The notes beneath the pieces were generated by a model. That model was not told the DNA's origin. It saw only the letters and a program-made list of their open reading frames with translations, and did no database searches. From assembly GCA_947455205.1 (NCBI GenBank), contig CANGNF010000024.1, positions 1-64,000 on the forward strand: 64,000 nucleotides of DNA, read 5' to 3'. Both the position numbers and the translations under genes were made by a program. Positions 38,212-47,218 of this stretch are shown in pieces (positions within the stretch are counted from its first letter, which is position 1; every line of letters begins with the position of its first letter). The stretch is from Acetobacteraceae bacterium (GTDB taxonomy: Bacteria; Pseudomonadota; Alphaproteobacteria; Acetobacterales; Acetobacteraceae).

Positions 38212-39264
38212 ATGAACTTGCTGCGTGCCGCGCTGCCGCTTGCCATCGCCGCCGCGCTTGCCGCCGGCCGCGCCTCCGCCCAGGAGGCCGGCGCCGGTGG
38301 CGTGCCGCTGGACCGCCGGGCGGTGTTCGACATCGTCACCGAGAACGACTTCTACGCCACCACCACGGACCAGTGGTACACCACCGGCACGCGGCTGGGC
38401 TACCTGCACCCCGAGCAGAAGCAGTCCGACCTGCCGGCGCCGCTGGCCTGGATGGACCGCCAGCTGGAAGGCCTTGGCATGTTCGGCCCGGCCAATACCC
38501 GCTGGGGCATCAACCTGGGCCAGCACATCTACACCCCGGTGGATGTCAGCCGCTTCAACCCGGACCCCAAGGACCACCCCTACGCCGGCTACGCCTACCT
38601 CGACTTCATGCTGATGCGGCGGACCGAGAGCTTCCAGGATCGCTTCACCGTGCAGGCCGGGCTGGTCGGGCCGGGCAGCTGGGGCCGCAACAGCCAGGAC
38701 TTCGTGCATGGCCTGCTGAACCAGGACGTCTCGCATGGCTGGAAGTACCAGCTGCGGCAGGAATGGGCGCTGGGCCTGGGCTTCGACCGCACCTGGCGGC
38801 TGCCGGCCAACAAGGGCACCCTGCCGCTGGGGCTGGAATTGGACGCGCTGCCCAGCATGGCGCTGACCGCCGGCAATGTCGCGGTCTACGCCCAGGGCGG
38901 CGGCCGGCTGCGCCTGGGCAGCAACCTGCACATGGACTACGGCCCCAGCCGGGTGCGCCCCGCCGCCGGCGATGGGCCTTCCGCCATCCACGGCAATGGC
39001 GAGTTCGGCTGGTATGTCTTCGGCGGTGCCGCCGGCCGCGCCGTGGCCCGCGACATCTTCATCGAGGGCAATACCTTCAAGCCCAGCCGCGGCCTGAAGG
39101 CGCAGCACCTGGTGGCGGACATGGACGTGGGCGCGGCGCTGCTGGTGCCGGTGCTGGGCCGCTATGTCCGGCTCAGCTACACCCAGGACTGGCGCACCCA
39201 GGAGTTCGTCGGGCAGAAGCGCTATTCCCTGTTCGGCAGCTTCAACCTCAGCTTCGCCTGGTAG
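38212..39264 (+). CDS. LpxR-like outer-membrane lipid A deacylase (DUF2219)
   Basis: 350 residues. A signal peptide ends near residue 24 (GRASAQ). The mature protein begins with the DUF2219/LpxR signature TENDFYATTTDQWYTTG, keeping the catalytic-site Asn45-Asp46 and the following Thr. A SQDFVH motif supplies the Gln/His pair (Q162, H166), and the C-terminal aromatic strand ends FNLSFAW, as in outer-membrane beta-barrels. LpxR removes the 3'-acyloxyacyl chain of lipid A. The gene is divergent from the efflux operon, and its 3' end overlaps the convergent serine hydrolase gene by 17 bases. Confidence 0.85.
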   Translation: MNLLRAALPLAIAAALAAGRASAQEAGAGGVPLDRRAVFDIVTENDFYATTTDQWYTTGTRLGYLHPEQKQSDLPAPLAWMDRQLEGLGMFGPANTRWGINLGQHIYTPVDVSRFNPDPKDHPYAGYAYLDFMLMRRTESFQDRFTVQAGLVGPGSWGRNSQDFVHGLLNQDVSHGWKYQLRQEWALGLGFDRTWRLPANKGTLPLGLELDALPSMALTAGNVAVYAQGGGRLRLGSNLHMDYGPSRVRPAAGDGPSAIHGNGEFGWYVFGGAAGRAVARDIFIEGNTFKPSRGLKAQHLVADMDVGAALLVPVLGRYVRLSYTQDWRTQEFVGQKRYSLFGSFNLSFAW

Positions 39265-40450
39265 CAGCCTCGGCCCGCAGGGCCATGCGCAGCAGCAGCA
39301 GGTGGCCGGCGCGCAGGTCCCAGTTGAAGCTGTTCTGCAGCACCACCACGGCGCTGCCATGGGCCAGGTCCAGCCCGACATAGCTGGAATAGCCGGCGAC
39401 GAAGCCAACCTGGAAGGTCAGCCGGCGACCCTCCACCTCCTCGGTGAACCAGGACACCGCCGCTTCCTGCCCCACCGGGGTGCGGTGCGGCCGGGTATTG
39501 CCGGCCAGCGTCTCGCGCAACGCGTCCGGCGCCGGCGGCAGATGCGCCGCCGCCATGGCCAGCAGGTCCCGCGCGGTGGAATGCAGCCCGGCGGAAGCCA
39601 GCATCAGCGGCGTGAACCGCCAGTCCGGCGCCGGCGCGCCCCGGCGGAGCAGCGCGGGCTGGTCGCCGGCATGGCCTGCCGCCCGGTCGGCGAAGCAGGG
39701 CAGCGCCGCCGCGTCGTAGCCGGTGCAGCGCAGCCCGAGCGGCACGACCATGTGCCGGCGGACCAGCGCCGCCATGCTCTCCCCCGCGCGCAGCCCCACC
39801 AGCTCGCTGAGGATGCCGTAGCCGATGTTGGAATAGTGCTGCTCCCCCGGCCGGTCGGCGACGAAGCCGGCCAGGTAGTCCCGTGCATAGGTCCGGTCGA
39901 GATGGCCGTAGAAGTTCTGCCCGGTGGCCAGGTAGCGGGCGAACAGCAGCGCGGTGAACGGGTCCACCGGCTGGCGCGGCATGCCGGCGGTGTGGCTGGC
40001 CAGCTGCCATGCCGTCACCTGGCGCGCATCGGCGCTGAAGCTGGTGTAGCCCGGCGCCAGTTCCGGCAGCGTCTCGTCCCATCGCAGCCTGCCCTGCCGC
40101 ACCAGGGCGGCGGTGGCGCCGGCGACGAAGGCCTTGCTGAGCGAGCCCACCGCGAACAGCGTATCCGCCCCCGGGGTGCGGCCGCTGGCGTGGTCGGTCA
40201 CGCCGTAGCCGAAGAAGTGGGTGCCGCCATCGGCCGCCAGGATGCCCACCACCGCGCCCGGCGTGATGCCGGTGGCGACCAGCGGACGGATCACCGCCTC
40301 CGCATCGGCCCTGGCATCCGCGTGGGCATCGTCTTGGGCCGCCGCCCGCGCTGCCGAAAGCTGCGCCGCGGAGATGCCGGTTTCGGAAAGGACCCCGCAA
40401 CCGCACAGCGCAAGCATCAGCGCAACCGGCCACCAGGCGCGCGGGCTCAT
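39248..40450 (-). CDS. Lipoprotein serine hydrolase, beta-lactamase/PBP fold
   Basis: 400 residues. The lipoprotein signal is VALMLALCGC. It has SxxK (SLSK), a YSN triad (QHYSNIGYG) and class-C-like spacing. The third motif (HxG or KTG) is not obvious; the aligned region reads FVAGYSS, so true beta-lactamase activity is doubtful. A D,D-peptidase or esterase role at the envelope is more likely. It is convergent with the LpxR-like gene (17-base overlap) and downstream of the small lipoprotein gene on the same strand. Confidence 0.8.
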   Translation of the reverse strand: MSPRAWWPVALMLALCGCGVLSETGISAAQLSAARAAAQDDAHADARADAEAVIRPLVATGITPGAVVGILAADGGTHFFGYGVTDHASGRTPGADTLFAVGSLSKAFVAGATAALVRQGRLRWDETLPELAPGYTSFSADARQVTAWQLASHTAGMPRQPVDPFTALLFARYLATGQNFYGHLDRTYARDYLAGFVADRPGEQHYSNIGYGILSELVGLRAGESMAALVRRHMVVPLGLRCTGYDAAALPCFADRAAGHAGDQPALLRRGAPAPDWRFTPLMLASAGLHSTARDLLAMAAAHLPPAPDALRETLAGNTRPHRTPVGQEAAVSWFTEEVEGRRLTFQVGFVAGYSSYVGLDLAHGSAVVVLQNSFNWDLRAGHLLLLRMALRAEAATRRS

Positions 40451-40466
40451 CGGCCGGCCGGCCGGG

Positions 40467-41006
40467 TCAACGCTGGCGCTGCTCGATGATGCGGTTGGGC
40501 GTCGCCTCCACCGTCGGGCGGCGCAGATCCGGGTCGCCGCTGCGCAGGCAGCGGAAGGTCAGGGTGAAGCTGTTGCCGCGTCCAGGCTCTCGCGTCAGCA
40601 CCAGCAACTCGGTGTTGCGCTCGCGGCAATGGCCATTGGCCTCGGTCAGGGCAGCGGCTTCGGCGGCCACCAGCCCGCCGCGGTCGCGCGAGCGGGCGAT
40701 CAGCCAGGTGTCCGGCCCCAACTGCTGGGCGCCCGTGGAAACCGCGCGGCGACCGCGCCGGGCCGCGTCCTGGGCGCGGGCGCGCTCGGCCGCTTCCGGG
40801 GCGTAGGCTTCCAGCCGATAGCCGTCATTCTGCCAGCGTTCAACGCAGGCATCGTGCCCCGCCATGGCTTCGGTGGACGCCACCGCGCTGCGGCCATCGC
40901 TTGCCGCCGAGCATTGCACCCGCTGGCCCTGGCTGTTCACCAGGGTCGTCGGTTGAGAGGCGCAGCCAGCCAGCAGCAGCACCGCCAAGGTCAGAAAGGA
41001 ACGCAC
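40467..41006 (-). CDS. Hypothetical lipoprotein
   Basis: 179 residues. GTG 41006 was chosen because GGAG sits seven bases upstream and it gives a clean lipoprotein signal, MRSFLTLAVLLLAGC. GTG 41018 would add four residues. The mature part has four or five cysteines (VQCSAAS, HDACVERW, GHCRERN, FRCLRSG) that could form disulfides. I recognise no family. It follows soxA on the same strand with about 70 bases between, so it may be read from the sox operon. Confidence 0.65.
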   Translation of the reverse strand: MRSFLTLAVLLLAGCASQPTTLVNSQGQRVQCSAASDGRSAVASTEAMAGHDACVERWQNDGYRLEAYAPEAAERARAQDAARRGRRAVSTGAQQLGPDTWLIARSRDRGGLVAAEAAALTEANGHCRERNTELLVLTREPGRGNSFTLTFRCLRSGDPDLRRPTVEATPNRIIEQRQR

Positions 41007-41076
41007 CGCCAACTCCACGAAGCCAAGGCGAAGCCTAGCTGCAAAGTGACGGAGCCGGAAGGGTTTGCCGCCGGCA

Positions 41077-41853
41077 TCAGGGCCGGACCGCCGGCGCCTC
41101 CACTGCCAGCCCGGCGCCGCGCCGGGCCAGGTAGAGCTCGATCTCCACGTATTCCGCCGCGCCAAAGGCCGGGGCGGTGGCGCGCACGCCCACCATGCAG
41201 TTGCGCAGCCGGCGCTGCAGGCTGCCCAGCGCCTGCCATTCCAGCCGGTACTGCGGGTAGCCATTGGCATGGCCCTCGGGGATCAGGGCGCTGCCCAGCC
41301 GCAGCCCGGCGCGGTCCTCATGGCATTGCGCGCAGCTCAGGTTCAGCTGGCCGCGGCGCTGGCGGAACAGCGCCTCCCCCCGCGCCAGCGCCGGAGCCAG
41401 CCTGCTGTCTTCCGGCGGCGCCAGGGGCAGGCCGCGGGACTGCCCGGCGACGAAGGCCGAGAGCGCCAGCAGCGGCTCGCCCTCCCGCGCCAGCGGCGTG
41501 GCCTGCTGGTGTTCCGTGCGGCAGTGCTGGATGCGGCCGGCCAGGTCCATGGGCGCGGCGCTGCGGTCATCCCAGGCGGGGTAGCGCGCCGCCACCCCGG
41601 TAAGGCTGGCATGGCAATCGGCGCAGGCCTTCTGCACGCGGCCCTCGGCGCGGTGGAACAGCGCCTCGCCTTCCTGCACCCAGAGCATGCCGGGGTTGGC
41701 GCTGTCATCTGCCTGCATCGCCTGCAACTCCCGCGACATGTCCTGCGTGCCGGAGCGCGGTTGCGCGACTGCTTGGGGTGGCATGCGCGGCTGCGCCGCA
41801 GCGATGCGTGGCCCCGCCGCCGCCAGTGCGGCCAGCAGCAGCAGCCACCTCAT
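41077..41853 (-). CDS. soxA: SoxA, c-type cytochrome subunit of the SoxXA complex
   Basis: 258 residues. A signal peptide is followed by two heme-binding motifs, CADCH (77-81) and CAQCH (174-178). C111 in HCRTEH is the expected axial ligand of heme 1. C219 in RLRNCMVG is the catalytic cysteine that carries the persulfide. This is the diheme SoxA form. With SoxX it conjugates thiosulfate to SoxY in the periplasm. The start overlaps the soxZ stop as ATGA. Confidence 0.93.
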   Translation of the reverse strand: MRWLLLLAALAAAGPRIAAAQPRMPPQAVAQPRSGTQDMSRELQAMQADDSANPGMLWVQEGEALFHRAEGRVQKACADCHASLTGVAARYPAWDDRSAAPMDLAGRIQHCRTEHQQATPLAREGEPLLALSAFVAGQSRGLPLAPPEDSRLAPALARGEALFRQRRGQLNLSCAQCHEDRAGLRLGSALIPEGHANGYPQYRLEWQALGSLQRRLRNCMVGVRATAPAFGAAEYVEIELYLARRGAGLAVEAPAVRP

Positions 41854-42170
41854 GTCACGGTCAGGCTGCGCGTCTCGGTCTGGCGGAAGTCGTTGTCGCC
41901 TTCCCAGGTGAAGCTGAGGGTGCCGCTTGCCGTCGCCACCGTGGTGAAGCTGATGAAGGGGTTGGCGGCGATGGCCGAACTCAGCTCGGCCTGGAACACC
42001 ACCTCGCCGTCATATTCGCAGGTGAACCTGGTGATGATGTCGCGCGCCAGGATGGTGCCGTTCATGCCCGGGCGGAAGCCGCTCTCCATCGGGTGCATGA
42101 TCAGCGTGCGGATCTCTATCACCGCGCCCTTGGCCGCGCTGCGCGGCAGGTTCAGCAGCACGCGGGCCAT
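41850..42170 (-). CDS. soxZ: Sulfur-compound chelating protein SoxZ
   Basis: 106 residues with an immunoglobulin-like fold. It has the family segments RTLIMHPMESGFR, ITRFTCEYDGEVVF and SFTWEGDN near the C-terminus. SoxZ pairs with SoxY to form the periplasmic sulfur carrier and has no signal peptide of its own, as usual. It is 3 bases from soxY and overlaps soxA. Confidence 0.93.
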   Translation of the reverse strand: MARVLLNLPRSAAKGAVIEIRTLIMHPMESGFRPGMNGTILARDIITRFTCEYDGEVVFQAELSSAIAANPFISFTTVATASGTLSFTWEGDNDFRQTETRSLTVT

Positions 42171-42173
42171 GGC

Positions 42174-42611
42174 TCAGCTCTCCAGGCAGGCGGCAAGGGT
42201 CACGATGACCTCCTGCCTGGTGGACCAGAAGCTGCCATCGCTCATCGCCGCGACGGCGGTGATGAACTGCGACGTCGCCAGCCGCATATGCGTGGCCAGT
42301 TCCGCCCGGCCGGCACGCGGGCCGAACTGCGCGGTGACCACCTGCGGCTGCGGGTTCTTCTCATTGAACAGCGCAATGGCGGTCACGTGGTTGGCCGCCG
42401 TCATCGGGCTTTGCACCGTGACCTTCAGCGGCACCACGTTGCCGTTCTCCACCAGCGGCGGGATGTCCAGCTCCACCCGGCCCTCGCGCAGCGGCTTGCC
42501 GCCGGTGAAGGCACGGATCGCCGCGGCCTGGTCCTCCGGCGTCGCCAGGCCCGGCACCGGGCGCAGCGCCAGCGCCAGCAGCGCGCCGGCGGCGAATTCG
42601 CGCCTATTCAT
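42174..42611 (-). CDS. soxY: Sulfur carrier SoxY with altered C-terminal tail
   Basis: 145 residues. A Tat-type signal (NRREFAAGALLALAL) precedes the SoxY fold (GRVELDIPPLVENGNVVPLKV, HVTAIALFNEKNPQPQV). SoxY normally ends in a flexible GGCG or GGCGG arm whose cysteine holds the sulfur intermediate. Here the end reads VTLAACLES: the cysteine is kept (C142) but both preceding glycines are alanines and the tail is longer and bulkier. Function may be altered. The ATG overlaps the soxX stop by eight bases. Confidence 0.9.
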   Translation of the reverse strand: MNRREFAAGALLALALRPVPGLATPEDQAAAIRAFTGGKPLREGRVELDIPPLVENGNVVPLKVTVQSPMTAANHVTAIALFNEKNPQPQVVTAQFGPRAGRAELATHMRLATSQFITAVAAMSDGSFWSTRQEVIVTLAACLES

Positions 42612-42999
42612 CTGCGGTCAGTGTCAGCAGGAAGGCCACCACGTCCTCGATCTCCGCTTCGGTCAGTATCGGCTTGCCGCGAAACGCCGGCGCCACGTCG
42701 CGCAGGCGGTCCGTCACGCCGTAGGAGGGCATGATGCTGTCGGGGTTCAAGCCCTGGCTGTCGGTGATGCGCGCCCGCAGCGCCGCCGCGTCCCAGCGCC
42801 GCCCGGCCCCGGCCAGCGACGGCGCCAGGTTGCCCTGGAAGCGTTCCTCCGGGAACGGGCCGTAATGGCACAGCAGGCACAGCCCCTTCTGCCGGGTGGT
42901 GACGATGGCGCGGCCCCGCGCCGCATCGCCCTGCGCCCAGGCCGGCGGGGCCAGCAGCAGCGCCAGCAGCGCCAGGACGCATCTAGCCGAAGACATCAT
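42604..42999 (-). CDS. soxX: SoxX, monoheme cytochrome c subunit
   Basis: 131 residues. A signal peptide (VLALLALLLAPPAWAQ) is followed by a single heme motif CLLCH (41-45) and a distal methionine in SIMPSYGV (M90). It forms the SoxXA complex with SoxA. The start ATG is 42999 or 42996; both lie inside the 3' end of soxF. The longer frame upstream is not coding. Confidence 0.9.
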   Translation of the reverse strand: MMSSARCVLALLALLLAPPAWAQGDAARGRAIVTTRQKGLCLLCHYGPFPEERFQGNLAPSLAGAGRRWDAAALRARITDSQGLNPDSIMPSYGVTDRLRDVAPAFRGKPILTEAEIEDVVAFLLTLTADE

Positions 43000-44227
43000 G
43001 GGTGATGGTGGCGAACCAGCCCTCGGCATACTGCGCTTCCCGCGCGCGGAAGCCGGCGTCGGCCTGCAGCGGGCTGACCCCGCCGGCGCCCGGCACATCT
43101 ATCAGCAACCCGTTGGCCGGCTGGTACACCCCGGCGATGGAGATGCCGTAGTCCGGTGCCACCAGGCTGTAGCAGGTGTTCAGCAGCTTGGTCGGCGTCG
43201 GCGCCTCGCCCTGCAGCAGCCCCGCCACCACCTGGGCGCAGGCGCGGGCCTGGGCATTGGCGGCAAAGGCGCTCTTCGGCATGGCGCCGCCGATGCAGGC
43301 ATCCCCCACCACATGCACGCCGGGCCGCAGCCGGCTCTCGAAGCTCACCGGGTCCACCGGGCACCAGCCGCTGCGGTCCGCCACGCCGGCGATCCGCGCA
43401 ATCTCCCCGGCGTGCTGCGGCGGGATCACGTTGCCAACCGCGGCGTCATGGTCGCCGAATTCGGTCCGGAAGGTACGGGTCGCGGCATCCACCGCCACCA
43501 CCTTGCCGCCGGCCGAAAGCGGCACGTATTCCAGGTTGGGGTACAGCGCCGCCCAGGCCTGCTCGAACAGGCGCTGCTTGCTGAACTGGTCCTTGGCATC
43601 CAGCACCAGCAGCTTGCTGCGCGGCTTATTCTGCTTGAGGAAATGCGCCACCAGGCTGGCCCGCTCATACGGCCCGGGCGGGCAGCGGTACGGGTTGGCC
43701 GGCACGCTCATCACCACCAGGCCGCCATCCGGCATGGCGCGCAGCTGGTCGCGCAGCAGCAGGGTCTGTGGCCCGGCCTTCCAGGCATGCGGCAGGCGCT
43801 CGGCGGCGGCTTCGGTGTAGCCGGGCAGGGCGGCCCAGTTCAGGTCCACGCCCGGCGCCAGCACCGCACGGTCGAAGGGCAGGGTGGTGCCATCGGCCAG
43901 CCGCACCGCGCGGTCCTCCAGCGCCACGGCGCGCTGGTGCACCACGGCCACGCCGGCCCGCTTCAGCCCGTCATAGCCGAAGCGCTGGGCCGACATCTCC
44001 CGCAGCCCCGCGATGACGGCGTTGCTGAACGGGCAGGAAACATACTCGGCGCTGGCTTCCACCAGCGTCACCGCCACGCCCGCCGCATGCAGCGTGCGGG
44101 CCGCGGTGGCGCCGGCGAACCCGCCGCCGACCACCACCACCTTGGGCCTGGCCGTTTCCTGCCCTTGGGCCAGCGCCGGGGCCGCCAGCAGCCCCAGCGA
44201 GGCCCCGAGTGTCTGGCGCCGGCGCAT
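42983..44227 (-). CDS. soxF: SoxF/FccB-type sulfide dehydrogenase flavoprotein
   Basis: 414 residues. A twin-arginine-like signal (MRRRQTLG...ALAQG) precedes an FAD-binding VVVGGGFAGATAA motif. C65 in EYVSCPFSN fits the covalent FAD-cysteine position, and C182 (YRCPPGPY) with C352 (NTCYSLV) fits the redox disulfide of flavocytochrome c sulfide dehydrogenases. It oxidises sulfide in the periplasm and hands electrons to a cytochrome. It is the first gene of the soxF-X-Y-Z-A set. The ATG at 44227 fits the signal; the upstream extension is unconserved. Confidence 0.9.
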   Translation of the reverse strand: MRRRQTLGASLGLLAAPALAQGQETARPKVVVVGGGFAGATAARTLHAAGVAVTLVEASAEYVSCPFSNAVIAGLREMSAQRFGYDGLKRAGVAVVHQRAVALEDRAVRLADGTTLPFDRAVLAPGVDLNWAALPGYTEAAAERLPHAWKAGPQTLLLRDQLRAMPDGGLVVMSVPANPYRCPPGPYERASLVAHFLKQNKPRSKLLVLDAKDQFSKQRLFEQAWAALYPNLEYVPLSAGGKVVAVDAATRTFRTEFGDHDAAVGNVIPPQHAGEIARIAGVADRSGWCPVDPVSFESRLRPGVHVVGDACIGGAMPKSAFAANAQARACAQVVAGLLQGEAPTPTKLLNTCYSLVAPDYGISIAGVYQPANGLLIDVPGAGGVSPLQADAGFRAREAQYAEGWFATITHDVFG

Positions 44228-44372
44228 TGGCCTCAAACCACCGGCACGAGGCTCAGCCCCGTGCCGAGGCGCCGAATGGCGCCTGCCGCAATTGCGGTGC
44301 AAGCCAAGCGCGCGGATGCGTGCGCGTCATGCGGAAAGCATGGCTTCGGCATGACGCGCTTGACGGCATGCA

Positions 44373-46568
44373 TCAGTGCTTCAGGTCGGCGTGCCGCAGC
44401 GGCAGCCGCCGCACGCGCTTGCCCGTGGCGGCGAAGATCGCGTTCAGCACCGCCGGCGCCGCCACTGCGATCGTCGGCTCGCCCACGCCACCCCAGAACC
44501 CGCCGGAGGGCATCACGATGCTCTCGACCGCCGGCATCTCGTCCATCCGCAGGGCCTGGTAGGTGTCGAAGTTCTCCTGCTCCATGTGGCCGTTCTTCAC
44601 CGTGCATTCCTGGTAGAAGGCGGCGCCCAGCCCGTAGACGAAGCTGCCTTCCACCTGGGCGGCGATCTGCTGCGGGTTCACCGCATGGCCCGGGTCGGTG
44701 GCGGCGGTGATCTTGTGCACCTTCACCTCGCCGGCGCGGCTGACCGAGACCTCGGCGCAGGCGGCCACGTAGCTGCCATAGCCCATGATCGCCGCCAGGC
44801 CGCGATGATGCCCGGCCGGCGCCGGCTTGCCCCAGCCGCCCTTGTCCGCCACCGCGTTCAGCACCGCCAGCTGCTTCGGCGCGCGGGCCAGCAGGGCGCG
44901 GCGGAACTCCAGCGGGTCCTTGCCGGCGGCATGGGCCACTTCGTCGATGAAGCATTCCATGTAGACGGCGTTCTGGTTCAGGTTCACCCCGCGCCAGAAG
45001 CCCGGCGGCACATGCGTGTTCCGCATGGCGTGGTCGATCAGCAGGTTCGGCACGCCATAGCCGAAGGTGAATTCGTTGCCGCCCTGCGCCATGCCCTGGA
45101 AGACGCGGCTGTCCAGCCCGTTTTCCAGCAGGTTCGGCGCAATGCCGGCCACGATGGACTGGCCGGAGATGCGGACATGCATGGCGTCCACCTTGCCATC
45201 CGCATCCAGCCCGGCGGTCAGCCTGCACTGGGTGATGGGGTGGAAGCGGCCATGCAGCATGTCCTCCTCCCGGCTCCACAGCAGCTTCACCGGCACGCCC
45301 GGCATCTGCTTGGCGATCTGCACCGCCTGGGTCACGTAGTCATGCCAGCCGCGCCGGCCGAAGCCGCCGCCCAGGTGGATCTTGTGGATCTCGCAGACCT
45401 GCGCCCGGTGGCCGGACGCCGCCGCCGCCGCCGCCAGCGCCGCGTCGCCATTCTGCGTCGGGCACCAGACCTCGCACTTGTCGGCGGTCCACACCGCCGT
45501 GGCGTTCATCGGCTCCATCGTCGCGTGGTTCTGGAACGGGAAGCTGTAGGTCGCCTCGACCTTCTTCACCGCCTTTTCCATGGCACCCGCCATGTCACCG
45601 GCCTTGTTGCCGATATAGGCCTGGGTCGCGGTCAGCCCCTCGGTCAGCATGGCGTCGATGTCGGCCTGCTGGATCCGGGCATTCGGGCCCTCATCCCAGT
45701 CGATCTGCACCGCCTCCAGCGCGGTCTTGGCCTGCCACCAGGTCTGCGCCACCACGGCAACCGCGGATTCGCCCACCTGGAACACATGCTTCACGCCCGG
45801 CTTGGCCATGGCGGCCGCAGCGTTGAAGCCGCGGACCTTGCCGCCGAACACCGGGCAATCCTTGATCGCGGCGTTCAGCATGCCCGGCAGCTTCAGGTCG
45901 GCGCCGTAGACCTGGCGGCCATTGACCTTGTCCCGCGTGTCCAGGCGGGGCAGCGGCTTGCCCGCGATCTTCCAGTCCTTCGGGTCCTTCAGCGCAATGC
46001 CGGCGGCATCCGGCGGCGTCAGCCGCGCCGCGGCGGCGGCGACCTTGCCATAGGTGATGCGGCGGTTGGTCTTGGCGTGGGTGATGGTGCCCTTGCTCAC
46101 CGTCAGCTCGGCGGCCGGCACCTTCCAGCCCTCGGCCGCGGCCTGCACCAGCATGATCTTGGCCGCCGCGCCGCCCTTGCGGACGTAGTCGTGGCTGGCG
46201 CGGATGCCGCGGCTGCCGCCGGTGGACATGTCGCCCCACACCCGGTTGCGCCGCAGGTTGTCGGTCGGGCTGGGGTATTCGGTGGTCACCTTGGCCCAGT
46301 CGCAGTCCAGTTCCTCGGCCACCAGCTGGGCCAGGCCGGTCAGCGTGCCCTGGCCCATCTCGCTGCGGGCGATGCGGATGACGACGGTGTCGTCGGCCTT
46401 CACCACCACCCAGGCATTCACCTCGGGCGGAATGGCGGGGGCGGCGGCCGGGGCGCTCTGGCCGGCGGCCTCATCGATGAAGGGGGCCTGGATGGCCAGG
46501 GTGAAAGCGCCGAGCGCGGCCGAGGCCTTCAGGAAGCCACGACGGCTGGGGGTGGAGATATGCGTCAT
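44373..46568 (-). CDS. Molybdenum hydroxylase large subunit (IorB-like)
   Basis: 731 residues. It has a Tat signal (SRRGFLKASAALGAF) and two halves typical of periplasmic xanthine-oxidase-family subunits of the isoquinoline 1-oxidoreductase/aldehyde dehydrogenase group: SEMGQGTLTGLAQLVAEEL, HLGGGFGRRGWHDY and the catalytic glutamate in GGVGEPT. It binds the molybdopterin cofactor and hydroxylates an aldehyde or N-heterocycle. It is 14 bases downstream of the iron-sulfur subunit gene. The usual third subunit, a c-type cytochrome, is absent. Confidence 0.88.
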   Translation of the reverse strand: MTHISTPSRRGFLKASAALGAFTLAIQAPFIDEAAGQSAPAAAPAIPPEVNAWVVVKADDTVVIRIARSEMGQGTLTGLAQLVAEELDCDWAKVTTEYPSPTDNLRRNRVWGDMSTGGSRGIRASHDYVRKGGAAAKIMLVQAAAEGWKVPAAELTVSKGTITHAKTNRRITYGKVAAAAARLTPPDAAGIALKDPKDWKIAGKPLPRLDTRDKVNGRQVYGADLKLPGMLNAAIKDCPVFGGKVRGFNAAAAMAKPGVKHVFQVGESAVAVVAQTWWQAKTALEAVQIDWDEGPNARIQQADIDAMLTEGLTATQAYIGNKAGDMAGAMEKAVKKVEATYSFPFQNHATMEPMNATAVWTADKCEVWCPTQNGDAALAAAAAASGHRAQVCEIHKIHLGGGFGRRGWHDYVTQAVQIAKQMPGVPVKLLWSREEDMLHGRFHPITQCRLTAGLDADGKVDAMHVRISGQSIVAGIAPNLLENGLDSRVFQGMAQGGNEFTFGYGVPNLLIDHAMRNTHVPPGFWRGVNLNQNAVYMECFIDEVAHAAGKDPLEFRRALLARAPKQLAVLNAVADKGGWGKPAPAGHHRGLAAIMGYGSYVAACAEVSVSRAGEVKVHKITAATDPGHAVNPQQIAAQVEGSFVYGLGAAFYQECTVKNGHMEQENFDTYQALRMDEMPAVESIVMPSGGFWGGVGEPTIAVAAPAVLNAIFAATGKRVRRLPLRHADLKH

Positions 46569-46582
46569 GATGCTGTCCTCCC

Positions 46583-47047
46583 TCAACCGCGCCGCGCATT
46601 GGCGTCGGCGGCACGCTTGATGCCGGCCATGACCCGGTTGTAGGTGCCGCAGCGGCAGATATTGGTGATGTTCTCGCGGATCTCGGCCTCGGTCGGCTTC
46701 GGGTTGCTGGCCAGCAGCGTCGCCGCCGCCATCAGCATGCCGGACTGGCAGTAGCCGCATTGCGGCACATCCAGCGCCACCCAAGCCTGCTGCAGCGGGT
46801 GGGTGCTGTTGGGCGAAAGCCCCTCGATCGTGGTGATCTTCTGGTTCGGCTGCACCGAGGACACCGGCAGCGCGCAGGACCGCACGGCCTGGCCGTCGAT
46901 CTGCACCGTGCAGGCGCCGCATTGGGCTATGCCGCAGCCATACTTGGTGCCGGTCATGCCCAGCTGTTCGCGGATGACCCAGAGCAGGGGCGTGTCAGGG
47001 TCCACCTGCACATCGTGAACCCGCCCATTGACGTTCAACTTCGTCAT
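46583..47047 (-). CDS. Molybdenum hydroxylase (2Fe-2S) subunit (IorA-like)
   Basis: 154 residues. A plant-type ferredoxin cluster (C38, C43, C46, C58) is followed by a second [2Fe-2S] helical domain with CGYC (97-100) and CRC (131-133). It passes electrons from the molybdenum site to an acceptor. It has no Tat signal and probably hitchhikes with the large subunit. It is directly upstream of the large-subunit gene. Confidence 0.92.
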   Translation of the reverse strand: MTKLNVNGRVHDVQVDPDTPLLWVIREQLGMTGTKYGCGIAQCGACTVQIDGQAVRSCALPVSSVQPNQKITTIEGLSPNSTHPLQQAWVALDVPQCGYCQSGMLMAAATLLASNPKPTEAEIRENITNICRCGTYNRVMAGIKRAADANARRG

Positions 47048-47218
47048 TTCGCCCCTCCTGCAAGGATATTTGCCCCGACCCTAGCAGCCTGCCTGGGGCC
47101 GGCGCCAGCCTGAGCACCTGTTTCGCCCGCCGGGCGCGCAAGGATACGCCCGGCCCGCCGGTTTCCGCCGCCGCCGAAGCTGGGCTAGCCTGCCCGCCAA
47201 CCCAAGGGAGAATGATCC

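Noticed and set aside
39700..40450. Class C beta-lactamase resistance gene
   Set aside because: SxxK and YSN are present, but the third active-site motif is not, and the protein is a lipoprotein; a peptidase or esterase is more likely.
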